Made by a program: the position numbers and the translations under genes
Assembly: GCA_030267565.1 (NCBI GenBank)
Contig: BRXU01000001.1
Coordinates: forward strand, 1,798,001-1,862,000
DNA: 64,000 nucleotides
Reading direction: 5' to 3'
Source of the DNA: Pleodorina starrii
Lineage: Eukaryota > Chlorophyta > Chlorophyceae > Chlamydomonadales > Volvocaceae
Shown here: piece after piece, positions 32,538 to 45,625 of the stretch
Layout: the number at the start of each line of letters is the position of its first letter
How positions within the stretch are numbered: position 1 is the first letter of the stretch
Notes under the pieces: generated by a model
Databases searched by the model: none
Told to the model about the DNA's origin: nothing
The model's input: only the letters and a program-made list of their open reading frames with translations

Positions 32538-35500
32538 CGCGCAGCGGACCTTCCATCAGACTCTCGCGCCGATCCGTTATTCCGTTATTATAGCCAGGAT
32601 GAGGCACCAGCCCGCCCAACAACATTGTACTGCTCATCTGGCTTTTGGCGCTTGGGGTGACCTCCGCGTGAGCGTTGGGTTTTGGCGGGGCGAGCGAGGG
32701 GGTGCGGTGCGGCCGCGGCGGGTCTTCCCGCGCCCACATTCCAGGCGCCGCCGCCGCCGGGCTCAGACATCAAATCAACAGCGGCGGGGGCACGCGTTTC
32801 CCCGTCTAGTCGCCGCTGGGCGAACCCTATCAGAGGCCATAGTGGCATGTGTCTTGCGTCCCCCACCCCTTCTCTGCGTTTCTTTTCCTTCTCCTGCTTG
32901 GTGGGCGGCGGAACGGCTTCGGCCGCTCCACTTTCATCCGCCAACCTGACGGAGCGGCCGGGCCTGCAAGGGCTGCGCCGACGGCGCGGCGGGAGAGTCG
33001 TTGTCGGCCAAGAACGCGCGTTGCGGCGGGCGTGAGTGGCGCGGATTCGGGCGAGCTTGCATATGATTTGGCGAGGGCACGGGGCGAGAGTGATTGGGTC
33101 GAGCGGTGTCTCATCATGATCGCTTGTGCCGTTCAGCAGGTGCGGCGTTTCGGGGCGGCCGGAAGGCAGGATTTAATAATATTAAGGATTGCCGTGCGGG
33201 TCGTTAAGATTTCGAGGTCACATTCTGTCGCACTAGAATATATGCAGTATCACAGACGTGTGAAGCAGGCACGCAGATGCGTGTGTGTGTGCGCTCGGGG
33301 GAAGTGCCCAGCGTGCGGATCCCATCCTTGCAGGTGCATAGAACATACATGCGATGTACGCGTCGATGCCATCTGACGATGTCTGCGTCGATGCCATCTG
33401 ATGAATGTGTCGGATGGGGAGCCCGTGCATAGCGGGTCGGCACGCAGGTCCGCCCGGGGCTCTTTAGGTGCCTCGCACGCGAGAGACCCAGAGGTGGGCG
33501 GACGTGTGCGTTCCGCTGCTGGCGGTCTATGGTGGGTGCCCTAAGGTCCGCCAGCAACTAACTGTTCACGGCCGAAGAGGCGTATATGGGAATGGCGTCC
33601 GTTGCGCAGAGAGCTTTGCGCCTTAGGTAGGGTGCCACGTCGGCCGACTGCTGTAGACACCCACGTCAGCCGCACGTCAGCGGCCAGAGCATGTGCAGCC
33701 CGGGGATTAGTACGATAGGTGTGGCGGTCGGAAGGCCGCCGCAGATGCGGGGTTTGGGAGCTTTAGGCTGCGCCGGGTCGCGGGGAGGCGCAGCGCAGCA
33801 GTGAAGGGCGGGGCCGGGCTGATTCCACTGGGCTCGCTCGGCTAGCACGCGAGCGCGGCCGACGAAGGAGGTAGCTGCGTGGCTGCCTAGCCCGCGCTCG
33901 CAGGAGGACGCACATGCACGACTGCGCGTGGGGTGGTGGTGCCTGCGGGGAGGGCATGTATGCTTATTGCGTGCGTGCGCGTCCGGGAGGCCGAGTGGGG
34001 TTGGTGAGCGAGCGCGAGGTGAATGTTGCGGCGGGTGGGATGATCGCAATCCTATGGAGGGAAGCATCCATCCGTGCATGCGGAGAACGCATTTTGCATG
34101 CCGGTAGGCAATCGCATCATCTGTGGACGACAGGGGGGGAGGAGCGCTGCCTTGAGCACGGGGCAGCGAGGCGGCGCCGCCATTCACGCCTGGGGGAAAT
34201 TCGCCCGGCGGCCTGGCATGCGCCCCACCGCAGATCCCTCCCTGCTTAGACTACCAAAAGTGCACTGAATGCCCTAAAATATACAAGTGCGCTGAACGAT
34301 ACATTTGGCTATTATGCATGAACCATATCTCATATGCATTTACATATTTACTAGGTGGTGGGGATTCCTCCTCTTGAGGTCCCACGACACCGGACGTATA
34401 TGTTCGTGTTTGCGGCCGCGTTTGCGCTGCTACGTGTAGATATGCGGGCGGGCAGGCAGGCTAGCGGAGGGACGCGGCCATCTCGCGTCGGGACTCCTGG
34501 ATCGCTGCTCCGGATGCGCCTGTTGCAGATGGCGCAGGGGTTTACAGAAGGCGAGCGAAATGGAGCGGTGACCAGGGATATGGTGGGGTGGGGTGGGGCC
34601 CGCCGAGGGGGTGGGGGTGGGGGTGGGGCCACCAAGGCGGTGGGGGTGCTGCCTGTTTGCGGGACCGTCGATGTTCGATGTCCTGGGGCGAGCAAGCCTA
34701 AGTGGATAAAGTCGTGTATCTCTGCTCGGTCATTCGCGCTGCTGCATAAAGACTGCCGGACGCCTAAGGCGCACGTGCCCCTGTGTGCGTGCGTGTGCAT
34801 GTGTGTACACGCGGGATGGGCGGCTGGGTGGGTGGGTGGATGGATGGAGGCGCTTCTTGGTGCGCATGTGGCAGAAACGCCCGTAGCAGTAGTAGTAGTA
34901 GTAGTAACAACGCATGGTACGTATGGTACGCCTTGAGCCACGTGTGCTATCGATAAACCCCCGGGCCATGGACGTGGGGGATGCATGTTGCCGCGCGCAT
35001 GCCCAACTTTTCTTTTCAGAGCTGTTTAGGTCGTTAGTTAGCCAGTCGTTAGGTAGCCAGCAGATTAGGGGGGCACAATTGGAGGGTGCACCAGTCCAGA
35101 AAGGGCCAGAGCTTGAATTGTTGGTAGGAGGCGGCGGGGTAGCTACCGTGCACCTTCGATTTTTTCCTCCGGTTGTCGGAGCCTTTGCGTTGGGGGTCGT
35201 AACATGGCGATGCAGTACGCCCACACGGCCCACCGGCAATTGAACCGCAACCGCTACTGTACTTTTCCTAGGGTGCTGTTGCTGTCCGTGTTCCAGTTTC
35301 TCTCTGGCCTGCCACTCAGTTTTGGAGTAGCGGCCTGTCGTGTTGGGCACCCGTTTGGTGTTTTGTCGTACATGTCAGGTGCGCCGTTTGTCGTGCATGT
35401 TCAGGTGCGCCCTTGAGGAAGTGTTGTAGGAGAGGGAGTTCGTCCGCGTGCAAGCAGTGCGCGCGTACGATAGGCAGGTAGGAAGATAGGTAGGTTTGGT

Positions 35501-37355
35501 TTAACAGGTACTGAACGGCATTTGCACTTTTTATGCCTAATTGTCAACGACGTCAGAGATTCTGAGTCGTTGTCTGTTATATACGTAATGGCAGGGGTTG
35601 CATAGGCTTGGCAGGGCGGGTGCTATTTTGCGCTTGTCGTCGAGGTGAGCTAGGCAGGAGGATGGAGCTGGTTGGTGAAAAGGGTAGTGGATGGGGGTGC
35701 TGCGAGGCCTTCTGGAGGCGTTTCGTGTGGGTGGCTCTGCAGCGCACCGCGTGTAGCTTTGGCAACGCAAAGCGAGTGCGAACGCACTGTTGGACGTGCC
35801 AATGTTTTTGCCACGCGCTGCGGTGGTTGCTTTGGTTCTGAATGTGGATGGACACGGGTTATTGTTTATCATTCGGTTTTGCCGAATGCAGAGTGGTTGG
35901 CCAGCGGCGGTGTCACATATTCTACGTAGTGTGCTCCGCCCGGAAATACGCGGCGCGCTGCCGCATAAGTTGGGGGACGAGGTCCTGAATCGCCTGGTTA
36001 AGCGCGGCGCCTGTGGACGGCTTGTGGGCTTTCGTGGCAATCGCTGCATCGATCAAAGTGCGCCGCAACGCCGCGGTTCTATTCCTTTGCAGCCAAGTCA
36101 GGGTCGTTACCCCTCGCACTGCATAATCTTGCACCACCAGGGGGACGTCTGTAACGAAGGGGGTACCCACCTCATCCTCTCGGGAGAGCACACGTCAAGG
36201 TGTGCTCTGGTTGCGAACTTGCGATGTGCGTGATGCATGCGCTTCTGACTGCGGCATCAGACAAGCCCCCTTGGGGCGGGAATCAAGATGTGATCTTACC
36301 CGAATGCACAGCAGGCAGCAGACCAAGACTCCAGCTCCCTTTGGGAATCGTGGAGGGCGGATTCGAAATGGGCGGCGGTGCCTTCGGACTGCGCGGCGGT
36401 GCCTGACCGAACATCCACGGCTCCATGGGTGTTTGTGGAGTGGACTTATCAGTTGCTAGGGGGACGTTTCATCTTCCGTCGACGAGCCAGGGCCTCTGCG
36501 CTTCGCAAAGTTTCATGGGACAATCGAAACTGCATTGTGTAAAATCTCCTGGCAGCCCTTTTGTCGCCTACGCAAAGCACAGTCGGCCATGCTGCTAGGT
36601 GTGAATTTATAGGTTACTACCCCTTACGAGTGGCTTACTAAAAAGGGTTTCGACGCTGGCATGACGACAGAGCCTATACAGACGCTAGCCCGATATAGAG
36701 CAACGAAGAAATTCCAGCGGCAACGCGCGGGACGATGAGCTGGATTTAGATACGTTTCGCATCGCAGCGGTTCAGGCCAGAGTTCGCAAGTGTGCCGCTA
36801 GGACTGTGACACGGGATCGTGACTCATGCAAGCTAGTTCGAGTCGTAAATTGTCTACTGGGCCATTCATACATCACAGTTTGTGTTCTCACGGGTTTGTG
36901 TGTATACGATTTCCCTCTCTCGGAACGTCGGAAGTGAATCCTTGCCGTACGATAAGCGTGCCTTCCCCGGCCCGCCGGTCGTATCGCATGTTCCCCACAT
37001 TTCCAGCCCTGGCGTTCGATATCTGAGTTATAGTCTGCACATAGACTGAGCAATTTCGGAAGGATTGTTATGCAAATTAGCGTCTGCCCGCGCAATTACT
37101 CATTACCGGTACTGTAAACCACTATTTGTTTCATAACTGTGGCCACTGCTGCGTCTCATCAGGGCAGCGTTGTGGTTGCCAGCACTTGCACGTAGCACAA
37201 GCCCCAGTGGACTCCCTTGGTCCCTTTTTTTAGTTCCACAGACAATGCTTCTCATAAACATATATGCATAACGCGTTGCGGATGTGAGCGTAATCCTAAT
37301 TACCTTCCATGTGTGTGTCCAAGTCCAAGCCCCTGGAGGTCCAAGCTTCCCACAC
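32538..37355. other. Long stretch without a recognised gene
   Basis: Nearly 5 kb. I see scattered frames (for example 175 codons at 32849-33376 plus; 89 codons at 36191-35922 minus) but no motif or consistent splice pattern. It contains a duplicated TCGATGCCATCTGA (33361-33401) and GGTGG/GGATG simple repeats (34820-34850). Mobile-element debris is likely but I could not identify ends. Confidence 0.4.
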
Positions 37356-40300
37356 ATGGTCGGCCAGGGCGTTTGCTGTTCCGTTTGCGACAGTGTCAAT
37401 AAGACGGCCCTGGTCTGCCCGTCATGCATCAACAACACGCTCCTTTTCGAGCGGCGCAAAATGCTCATGGAGCTCAGCGAGCGACGGGCCGCGCTGCTCC
37501 AGAAGCTCAACACGGTGTTAGAACAACGGGTGAGTCTCCTGTTAACCGTGGGCTGGAAGCGGGGAAGCATCCCGCTGACGTGCTTGGGGAGCTCCGTCCA
37601 AGGCCACCATGCCCCGCGCTTGAAGCCCGGACTGCTGTGACCTCCCTTTACCCGCCTGGCTGGCACCACCACTCACCACCACCACCACCACCACCACTAA
37701 CACCGCCACTCCTGCCAAGGCAGGAAAACTGCATGCTAGACCTAGACCTATTTCTGAGGCTTCCCCGTTCTGTAAGACCCATGCCCCTCCCCTCCCAACC
37801 CTCCCACGACAAGACTTGCTCTCGGCACCCTCCTCTCTCCCGACCGGCCAGCCGGCCCCCGGCTGCCCGCGCCGCGCTGGCCGCGTACCCTCTCCCCTCC
37901 CCCCCCAAAAAACCCCGCTTGGGTCAAGGAGGCTTGCGCGCCATGCCCCAACTTACCCCCTCCTTGGCCGCTACCCTACCCCTGGCCCTGGCCCTACCCC
38001 TGGCCCCGGCCCCCGGCCCCGGCCCTGACCCTGCCCCTGGCCCCGGTCCTGGCCCTACCCCCGTCCCTACCCCTACCCCTTACCCCTGCCCGCCCCCCCC
38101 TTCTCTTTCCCCGCAGCAAGCCCATGTGGAGCTGGAGGTCCGGCGGCAGCAGTTGGCGGCGGCGGCGGCGAGGGAGCGGCAGCGGGTGCGGCGGGCGGAG
38201 GCGGCGGTGGAGGAGAGTGAGTCCCTGGCTGGGCGCGGAGGGGAGGGGAGGGGAGGGGACAGGGGAGGGGAGGGGTGGGGTGGGGGCCGCTTCGCTGCCA
38301 CTGCATCATCATGCGGCGTCGGGGGCGATGGAGGGGACGGGCGGGAGGGACGCGGGGGCGCGCGGAGCTGCTGCTGCCGCTGCTGCTGCTGGGTGGGCGG
38401 CCCTGCAGTCGGACGGCTGGGCCCCTCCCGCCGCTCCGCCCGCCCGCACCCTTTTTCTCACGTTGCGCGCTCGGCCGCACGCTGCGCACGCCGCCGGCCC
38501 CCTCCCCCCAAAGCAACAGCGAGGAGCGGCATCGCTTGCTGCCGCTGCGCTAGCCCCTCTCTACCCGCCCGCCCACCCGCACCCTCCCGCCCTCCCCTGT
38601 CCAACCCTCCTCCTGTCTCCCCCCGCTCCTCCCCCCATGCCGCCCGCACCGACCTCCAACCCCACCCCGCTCCACCCCACCATGCCTCCAACGACCCATG
38701 GCACCCTAACCCACCCCCCGCTCCCGCCCCCCTCCGTCACTGTTTCCTACCCACCCACCCACCCACCCACCCACTCTCCCTCCCTCCCTGCCGGTCCGCT
38801 CCCTCACCAGCCAAGCGCCAGGCCGCCCGGCTGCGTGCCGCCAACACCTCCCGCCGTACCTCCCTGGAGCGAGCCACCTCGGAGCTGTCCTCCCGTCGGG
38901 CTGAGCACCTGGCTCACCACCCCACCCTGCTGAGGTACCAGGTGAGTGGGGGGGTGGATGGGGTTTGGAGAGGAGAGGGGGGGGAAGGGGAGGGGAGGGG
39001 AGGGGAGGGGAGGGGAGGGGAGGGGAGGGGAGGGAGGGAGGGAGAGGAGGGAGAGGAGGGAGGGGAGGAAGAGAGGAGAACGGTGGAGGAAAGGAAACGA
39101 GAGCTCCGGGGCCCCCACCCTCACCTCACCGCTCCTACTTGGACCCCCTCTTCCCCCCACCCGGCCGTAGTCATCCGGCCTGTCCTACCGGACACCCAAC
39201 ACCCAACACCCTCGCGGGCCGTCTCCCCGCCGCCCCAGCCATCTCCATTCGTCGCCCTGCCCGCCCGCCCGCCCACATCTCCCCCTCTTCACCCTTTAAC
39301 CACCACCACCCCCCGCAACCCGTCCCAACAACTACTTGCATCGCACTCTGGAAAACCCCTCTCCCCCCGCCTTGTGCCTTATGCCCCTTTGAGCTGTTCA
39401 CACTCGCACCTCCCCCTCCCCCTCCCCCTCCCCGCCCCCCTCCCCGCCCCCCTCCCCTCCCCTCCAGGCCCTGACCCACAGCCACGTGGCCTCCATGCTG
39501 CTGGCCGAGCAGCGCTCCAAGCTGACGGTACTGCTGGACACTTTGCCGCTGAGGGTGGCGGCCATACGGCCGTCGCCGGGACACCACCACCACCAGCCGC
39601 AGCCCCAGCCGCAGCAGCAGCAGCCGTTGTTGGGAGCAAGCAGCAGCGGACAGAGCGGCGGACAGAGCCTGGGCATGAGCCTGAGCAGTCAGGCGCAGGG
39701 ACAGGCGGGGGGCAGCGGCAGGGGGACCATGGCGGCGGCGGCGGCGGGAGCGGGGGGAGGAGCTGGATCAGGGGCGGTGTTTCCGCCGGGCGGCGGGGGC
39801 GGCGGCGGCGGCGGCGGAAATGGCAGCGGGAGCGGCAGCGGCAGCGGTGGGGGCTCGTCGCCCATTCAGGTGAGAGGCCCGCACCTACGGTACCTTGGGG
39901 AGAAACTGTCAACGGCCAACTGCTAACTGTGTGCTGTGTAACCGACGGCGGCTATCGGCAAACCTTGGGACGAGCCGTCTCTCTCCATACGCTTCTGGAC
40001 GGACGGACGGCGGACCGCAGGAGCAAAGGGCTGACGGCAGCTGCCCTGCATGTGCGTGCGTGTGTGTGTGCGGGGCGTGTGTGTGTTCGTGGACGTGACG
40101 TGGACAACCGGCCCTTACCAACGGCCCGCCCCCTCCCTGACCCCCCCCCATCGCCCCCTCTTTCCCCCCCCCCTCAGGTGACGCTCTGCAACCTGAAGCT
40201 CCCCGACAGTGCCTCCGTGACCTCACTCATGGTGGCACAGACGGAGGTGGGGGCTGGGGTAATTAGAACGGCCCGGGGCTGGGATGTTGTGGCAGGGTAC

Positions 40301-43114
40301 GAGTGTACGACAGTCCTAAGCGGCAAGCTGAGCAGCTGACAAACCGCCACAACCCCCCAGCCCAACCCAAGTACCCAACCCAACCCGCCCACCTGCCGAC
40401 CCACGAGTCACTTCCCTTCCCTCCCTCCCCTCCTCCGCTTCGTCAACAACGTCCGCAGTATCTTATTGTTATATAAAGGAGCATAACACTCCCTCCCCCT
40501 CCCTCCCCTCCCTCCCCCTCCCTTCCCCTCCCTTCCCCTCCCTCCCCCTCCCTCCCTTCCCCTCCCTCCCCCCCTTCCCTTCCCCTCCCTCCCCCCCTTC
40601 CCTTCCCCTCCCTCCCCCCCTTCCCCTAGTCCACCTCCTCCGCCCTGGGCTACCTGCTGCTGCTGGCCGAGCTGCTGGCCACCTACCTGGGCGGCCCGCT
40701 GCTGCACGAGGGCTCCTTCCAGGCCTCCACCAGCGTGGTCTGGCAGCAACACTCGTTCTGGAACAGACGCCCCTCCTCCTCCAATGCGCGGCTGCCGCTG
40801 TTCCTGGAGGAGGGAGGCGGCGGCGGAGGCGGTGGCGGAGGCGGAGGAGGCGGAGGAGGGGGTGGAGGCGGGTCGGGCCTGAGCAAGCCCTCCTCCTCCT
40901 GGGGGTACCACGCCACCGGCCACCCGCAGCAGCACCAGCAGCAGCAGCCGCAGGGGACACAATCGCACGCACACCAGTCGGGGGGCGGTGCGGCGGGGGC
41001 GGCCGCGTCGGCGCTGTCCGCGCTGACACGTGCCATGTCGAGCGCCGTGCACTTAGGTGGCGGCGGCGGCAGCGGTGGCAGCGGCGGTGGCGGCGGCGGG
41101 GTGTCGTACGTGCAGCAGGTGGACGAGGCGCTGGTACGGCAGCGGCACACGGATCTGCGGCTGGCGTACGACATGTTGCTGCGCAGCCTGGCGTGTTTTA
41201 GCCGTGACAAGGTAGGTGGGGGTGGCGGTGGGGATGGAGGTGGGGGTGGAGATGGGGGTGGAGATGGCGATGGCGGTGGCGGTGGGGGTGGGGGTGACGG
41301 TGGGGGTGGGGTGGAACGAACCGTCGCCGCCATGCGCTGTGCACATGCATAGCGTGGGTGTGTTTTTTTAATGAACCCGGCTCGCGCCATACCGTAGTGG
41401 GGGGTTGAGGGGTTGCCGGTCGATGCGGTTGTTTTGTTATACGGGTTGGGTTGGGGAGAGTCAAAAGGCAGCGCTTCGCCCAGGGCTCGTCGCCCAGGAC
41501 GTGGCGCGCTCGGCCAGGCCCATTCAACACCGCCGCTTGCAGAGGCTTTCGGCATGACAACGTATCAGCGCCGGGCCCACACGTTGCCCCATGCCCCTCG
41601 CCTCTCCCACCTCCTCCTCTCTACCTCCTCCTTTGTACCTCCTCCTCCGCCCTTCCTCCTCCGCCTCTCCCCCTCAGGTTCTTTCTCTGGGCCTGCAGCT
41701 GCCCCCGGGGTGGGGTCCGCTGGGGTGGCTGGCGGTATTGTGCGCCACCGTGCACCGCGAGCCGGGCACCGAGGCGGTGCTGGGGGCGGCGCAGGCGGCG
41801 ATGATGGCGGGGCAGGGGCAGGGGAACGGACAGGGGCAAGGGTACGGTTACGGATACGGATACGGAGTGGGAGCGCCGGGGGAGCTGCGGCTGGGGCTGG
41901 GGTTGGGGGCGGGCGGCTGCGGAGCGGAGAGAGGCGCGGGCGGAGCGCAGGACAATGACGGTGGGTTTGGGGGGGTTGGGGTGGGGGTGGGGGCGGAAAT
42001 GGGATGGGAGGGTGGGGCGGATGGCTGCATGAGGAGGCTTGCGTTCTTCAGCTGCATGGCAGTGCTCCTTGCGCTCAGGCGCGCACTCGCACTCGCACCC
42101 GCATTCGCACCTGGGGCGCGGCCACCAGGCAGAGCGACGGCGGGCTTGTCACGGTGAGCTCAGGCCTATAGGTGGATAAGCAGCAGCAGCAGCAGCAGCA
42201 GCAGTTGGTCCGCCCCGCTGCCGAGTGGCCCTCCGCCGCCTCCGCCGCCGCTTCTGGCTGCTCACGATCGTTAGGCAGCCACGTCACGTCCCGTCCGGAA
42301 TGGCGACGCACACCACACCACACCACACCACCCACACCGTCGAGCTCGTTTCCTCGGAGCCACCACCACCAGCACCATCACAACCACCACAACCACCACA
42401 ACCACAACCACCACAACCACCAGCAACCCCGCGAGCGCTCGGGAAAGGCCGCGAGCCGCTGCGGCAAACGCGCTCCTGCGCCGATGCTGCCGCCGCCCGC
42501 GCGGCCACCCCCCCTCTGCCCGTCGGCCTCTGCCATCTGCTGTTCTCATCCATCATTGCACTCGAAACCCATCCTCTCCACCTCACGTCTCACTCTCACC
42601 CGCCCAGCCCCCCCTCCCCCACCACACACACCCTTCCTCACGTGCCTTCAGACGACGAGGCGGTTGAGGTGGAGGAGGACGGCTGGGATGTGGTGCAGGC
42701 GCCCTTCCTGCCGCCGCCCCCCTCGCAGGTACGGTACGCACGCCAACAAGCAAAGACCCCCCCTCTTCCACTCGCTCGCCATCCGCCCCGCCGTTTGCCG
42801 CCCCACCGTATTGTGGTTGCCGGTCACCCCGGGTTTAACCCCACCTCACCCCATCCCATTCTGCGCCCTCCCCCCTGCAGCCCGACGAGGTGGAGCACTG
42901 GACCCGAGCCATGTTCACGGATGCAAACGCAGCGCAGGGGATGCCCGGCGGCGGGGGCGGGGCCGGCGGCGGGGGCGGCGGGGCAGGGGGCGCATTCGCG
43001 GGCGGCGGCGGCGGACGGCGACCCGCGGGTCTGGGTGGGCTGGCGGCGGCGCTGGGTCAAGGCGGCCCGCCGGCCATGTCTCTTGAGCGGGTCAGGTCCA
43101 TCTTCAGCAAATGA
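37356..43114 (+). CDS. ATG14: ATG14-like (Atg14/UVRAG family) autophagy protein, nine exons
   Basis: Exons 37356-37529, 38117-38216, 38811-38941, 39468-39869, 40178-40246, 40630-41211, 41678-41960, 42652-42728 and 42881-43114 join in frame to 683 residues. The N-terminus has a CxxC...CxxC pair (CSVCDSVNKTALVCPSC), as in Atg14. Exons 1-3 form Arg/Glu-rich coiled coil. Exons 5-6 carry the conserved family block: VTLCNLKLPDS, SALGYLLLLAELLATYLGGP, and later VDEALVRQRHTDLRLAYDML. Atg14 is the subunit that directs the class III PI3-kinase complex (Vps34/Vps15/Beclin) to autophagosome formation; the paralogue UVRAG/Vps38 acts on endosomes and cannot be excluded. Gly, Gln and Ser low-complexity inserts interrupt exons 4, 6 and 7. 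Introns start G-rich and end C-rich. Confidence 0.7.
38982..39046. repeat. (GGGGA)n tract after an ATG14-like splice donor
   Basis: About eleven GGGGA units, 40 bp past the donor of exon 3, on the sense strand; capable of G-quadruplex formation. Confidence 0.9.
40443..40493 (+). repeat. Divergent third copy of the 85-bp intronic repeat
   Basis: TCAACAACGTCCGCAGT, then TATATAAAGGAGCATAACAC, matches the reverse complement of the repeats at 56504 and 61123 over about 50 bp. It sits in intron 5 of the ATG14-like gene. Because that gene is on the plus strand, the copy has the same orientation relative to transcription as the two in the minus-strand CHD gene. Confidence 0.7.
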
Positions 43115-45625
43115 AAACAGAGGGGGGAGAGAGCGAGGGGGAGAGAGGAGGGGCTGCCTGCTTTGCCCGCCACCTTTCTTTTTCCGCCTGCCTGCCTGCC
43201 GGCGTGGTTGCCAGGCTGCACGCCTGCCTTGACTGCCTGGCTGTGCGCCGGCCTGGAGAGAGGGCTGCAGCCAAGCTAAGCTAGCTAAGCTCGGGGGGGT
43301 GTAGTTTGGGTCTGTGGGCCGTCGGCTTTCAGCGTTGTTGCGAGCTCACAGACAGACAGACAGACAGACAGGCCCGAATGGCCGGCCGAAGAAAGCTTGC
43401 AGTGCGGGCGACGGAACGGAAGGTGATGCAGGAAGGTTAGGTACCGGTACAGAAGGGACCGGCAGAGGCGGAATGCGAGGGGCGCGGAGGGCCCCCTCCC
43501 CCCGAATAGATAAACAAACGAAAACAGCCAAACGGAAAGCCGTTTCCGGCGCGGCGTTGCTCGACAGCCTGCCCTGGATGGACCGTTGGACCAGTTCTAC
43601 GGCGGAGCCATCGCTGCAAGGGGGGAAGGGCGCTGCGGGGTGGGGGGGGGGTGGCCTTGCGCAGGCTTGGGGTCGTGTGTGTGTGTGATGTATGCACAGG
43701 AAATACCGTAAGGCCCGTCGCGGAAGCCGAGCGCGGATGTGATGGAGATGAGGTCTTGAGATGAGATCGACTGCGGGCGGCGCCGCCATGGGGGTGGTTG
43801 CGACTGGCGACTCTCTTCGCGCTCGCATTTGGTAAACATGCCGGTAGCCATCTCCCGGTTGTGGCTTCGCGACTGGGGCTTCTCTATTGGGGCTTCGCGA
43901 CTGGGGCTGGGGCCTGGCTGAGTGCTACCACCTAGCGGCTGACAGCAGCATACTCCCCGCCCGCGCTGCGCCGCGTTGGCCTGTGTTTTTCAATGTCCCG
44001 TGGTTCGGGTCGGCAGCGCCTGGTTTCCTGCGCCACTGCTGCCGGCCTGGCTCTGGCTGTCCGTGTTGACGTAATGGTGGCTGGGAGGTGGTGATGGGTG
44101 GTGGGGGCGGGGGCTGCGCTCGGGGAGAAGGCAGGGAAGGAAAGGGCGAACCGCGGCGTATTGGGAACAAAGCGAGGGTGCAGGAGGCAGGTTAGGCTGT
44201 GTCCTGTGTGTGTGCTCATGCGTCATGGCCCAGGTCCCATGTCGCGGCCGGTGGGCGGGTGGATGGGGGGCCGCGTGTGCCGCTTGCTCCCGGGCCCCGT
44301 CAACCAGAAGGGGTCGCCACAATGACTGCCGCTTACCGTGTCGTTTGCAAATCGCAGTTTTTTTGCAGCGGTCTGCAGGCTTTTTTCGTGTGTGGGGTGG
44401 GGGGGTGGGGGGTGGGGTAGGTTGTTGGTGCAGTGCGCAATCGCTTTACACGCTCGACGCTCGTGGAGGCGGGTCGTTGAGGGGAAGGCGGCGCCGCGTG
44501 TGAGAAGGTGCCTTGGTTGCGTGTAACCTGGCCTGACTTGGGTCGGGGTCGGGATCGGGGTCGGGGGGTTCCACGTGTAAGGGGTGGGGTCGGGGAGGGG
44601 CGCATGGCGGGGGTCCGGGAAGGGCGCATTGCATGGACATGACGGGTGGGTCGGGGTCCGTTGCGTGGTTGTGGGTTTTGGGGGGGAGGCCCTTCCTCGG
44701 GGTCGTGCACCGAGCAGCGTCATGGTCAGGTGTCACACCGCTGCTACACGTTACGCGGCTCTAGGATAGGACGAATGTAAACGACGGGAACGCGAGAGCC
44801 TGGGCGGTGTGTCCTGGAGCCAATAGTGTACGGCATGCCAATAGTGTACGGCGCAGTGCCGTACCCGGCAGGCCGGGCACGCGTACAAAAGGTAGATCCT
44901 GTCCACCTGCACGCAGCAGCTGTAGTGATGGGCTGCCGCATGTCGCCGTGCCACGGTTGGCCGCGGACAGCTGGCGCGGCCGGGCGCCTGTACGGCATGC
45001 AGCCGTACGGAGGCCGTTGGCGCGGTCAAGGTCCCAATGCACGATGCGTCGCCAGCGGCAAAGCCGTGCAACCTGCGTGCATTTGTCGTTGTCCATTCGG
45101 GGCTGCTAGCCGTTCTCTCGGAGGTTGCCTACTGTCGTCGGCGGGCGCCATGAAGCAGGCCGCAGCCTCTCTTAGGCTCTGGCCGACCTTTGAGCCAAGG
45201 CATGCACGCCGGCTCGCGGTCGAGGGTCAAAATTTGGAAGTACAGCTACGGTAAGCCGTACCCTGCCGTACCAGGTACGAAAGCTTGAGTCCATTGCCCC
45301 GTACAAGCGCCAAAGAACAGAAATTTGTCCTTGCTTTGAGCGTGGCCGGCGTACGCTGTTCAAGGGAGTTGCGGGCAGAAGGAATTATTTTTACTGACAG
45401 CCTCCAACTCTCTCCTCGTACAGTTTGAAAAAACAACTAGCGGAATTTTCCTACAGCGGTGCTATTTATAACAATTTACAGGACAGCCTTATTTACCGAC
45501 TGACTTTGGCGGGACTCGCTGAACTTTGGAGAAAATGTGCAATCCGGCTGGTAGGAGTGTCCCTCAAATGGCTGAATCCGAAATCTAACAGTGCCAACAT
45601 TGATCTTATGCTTAAGCGCTTCGCC
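43115..45625. other. Intergenic stretch between ATG14-like and RNase kappa-like genes
   Basis: It includes a (CAGA)n tract (43347-43370), G-rich simple repeats (44395-44420, 44540-44620) and several CCGTAC words. Frames on both strands overlap with no motifs. The promoter and possibly 5' UTR of the next gene should be at the right end. Confidence 0.4.

Noticed and set aside
35922..36191. 89-codon minus-strand frame with fairly normal composition
   Set aside because: Too short and isolated, no splice sites or motif to support it.
37424..40339. 971-codon plus-strand open frame
   Set aside because: It runs through introns 1-5 of the ATG14-like gene in a different frame from most of its exons. 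It is Pro/Gly/Arg low complexity from C-rich intron sequence.
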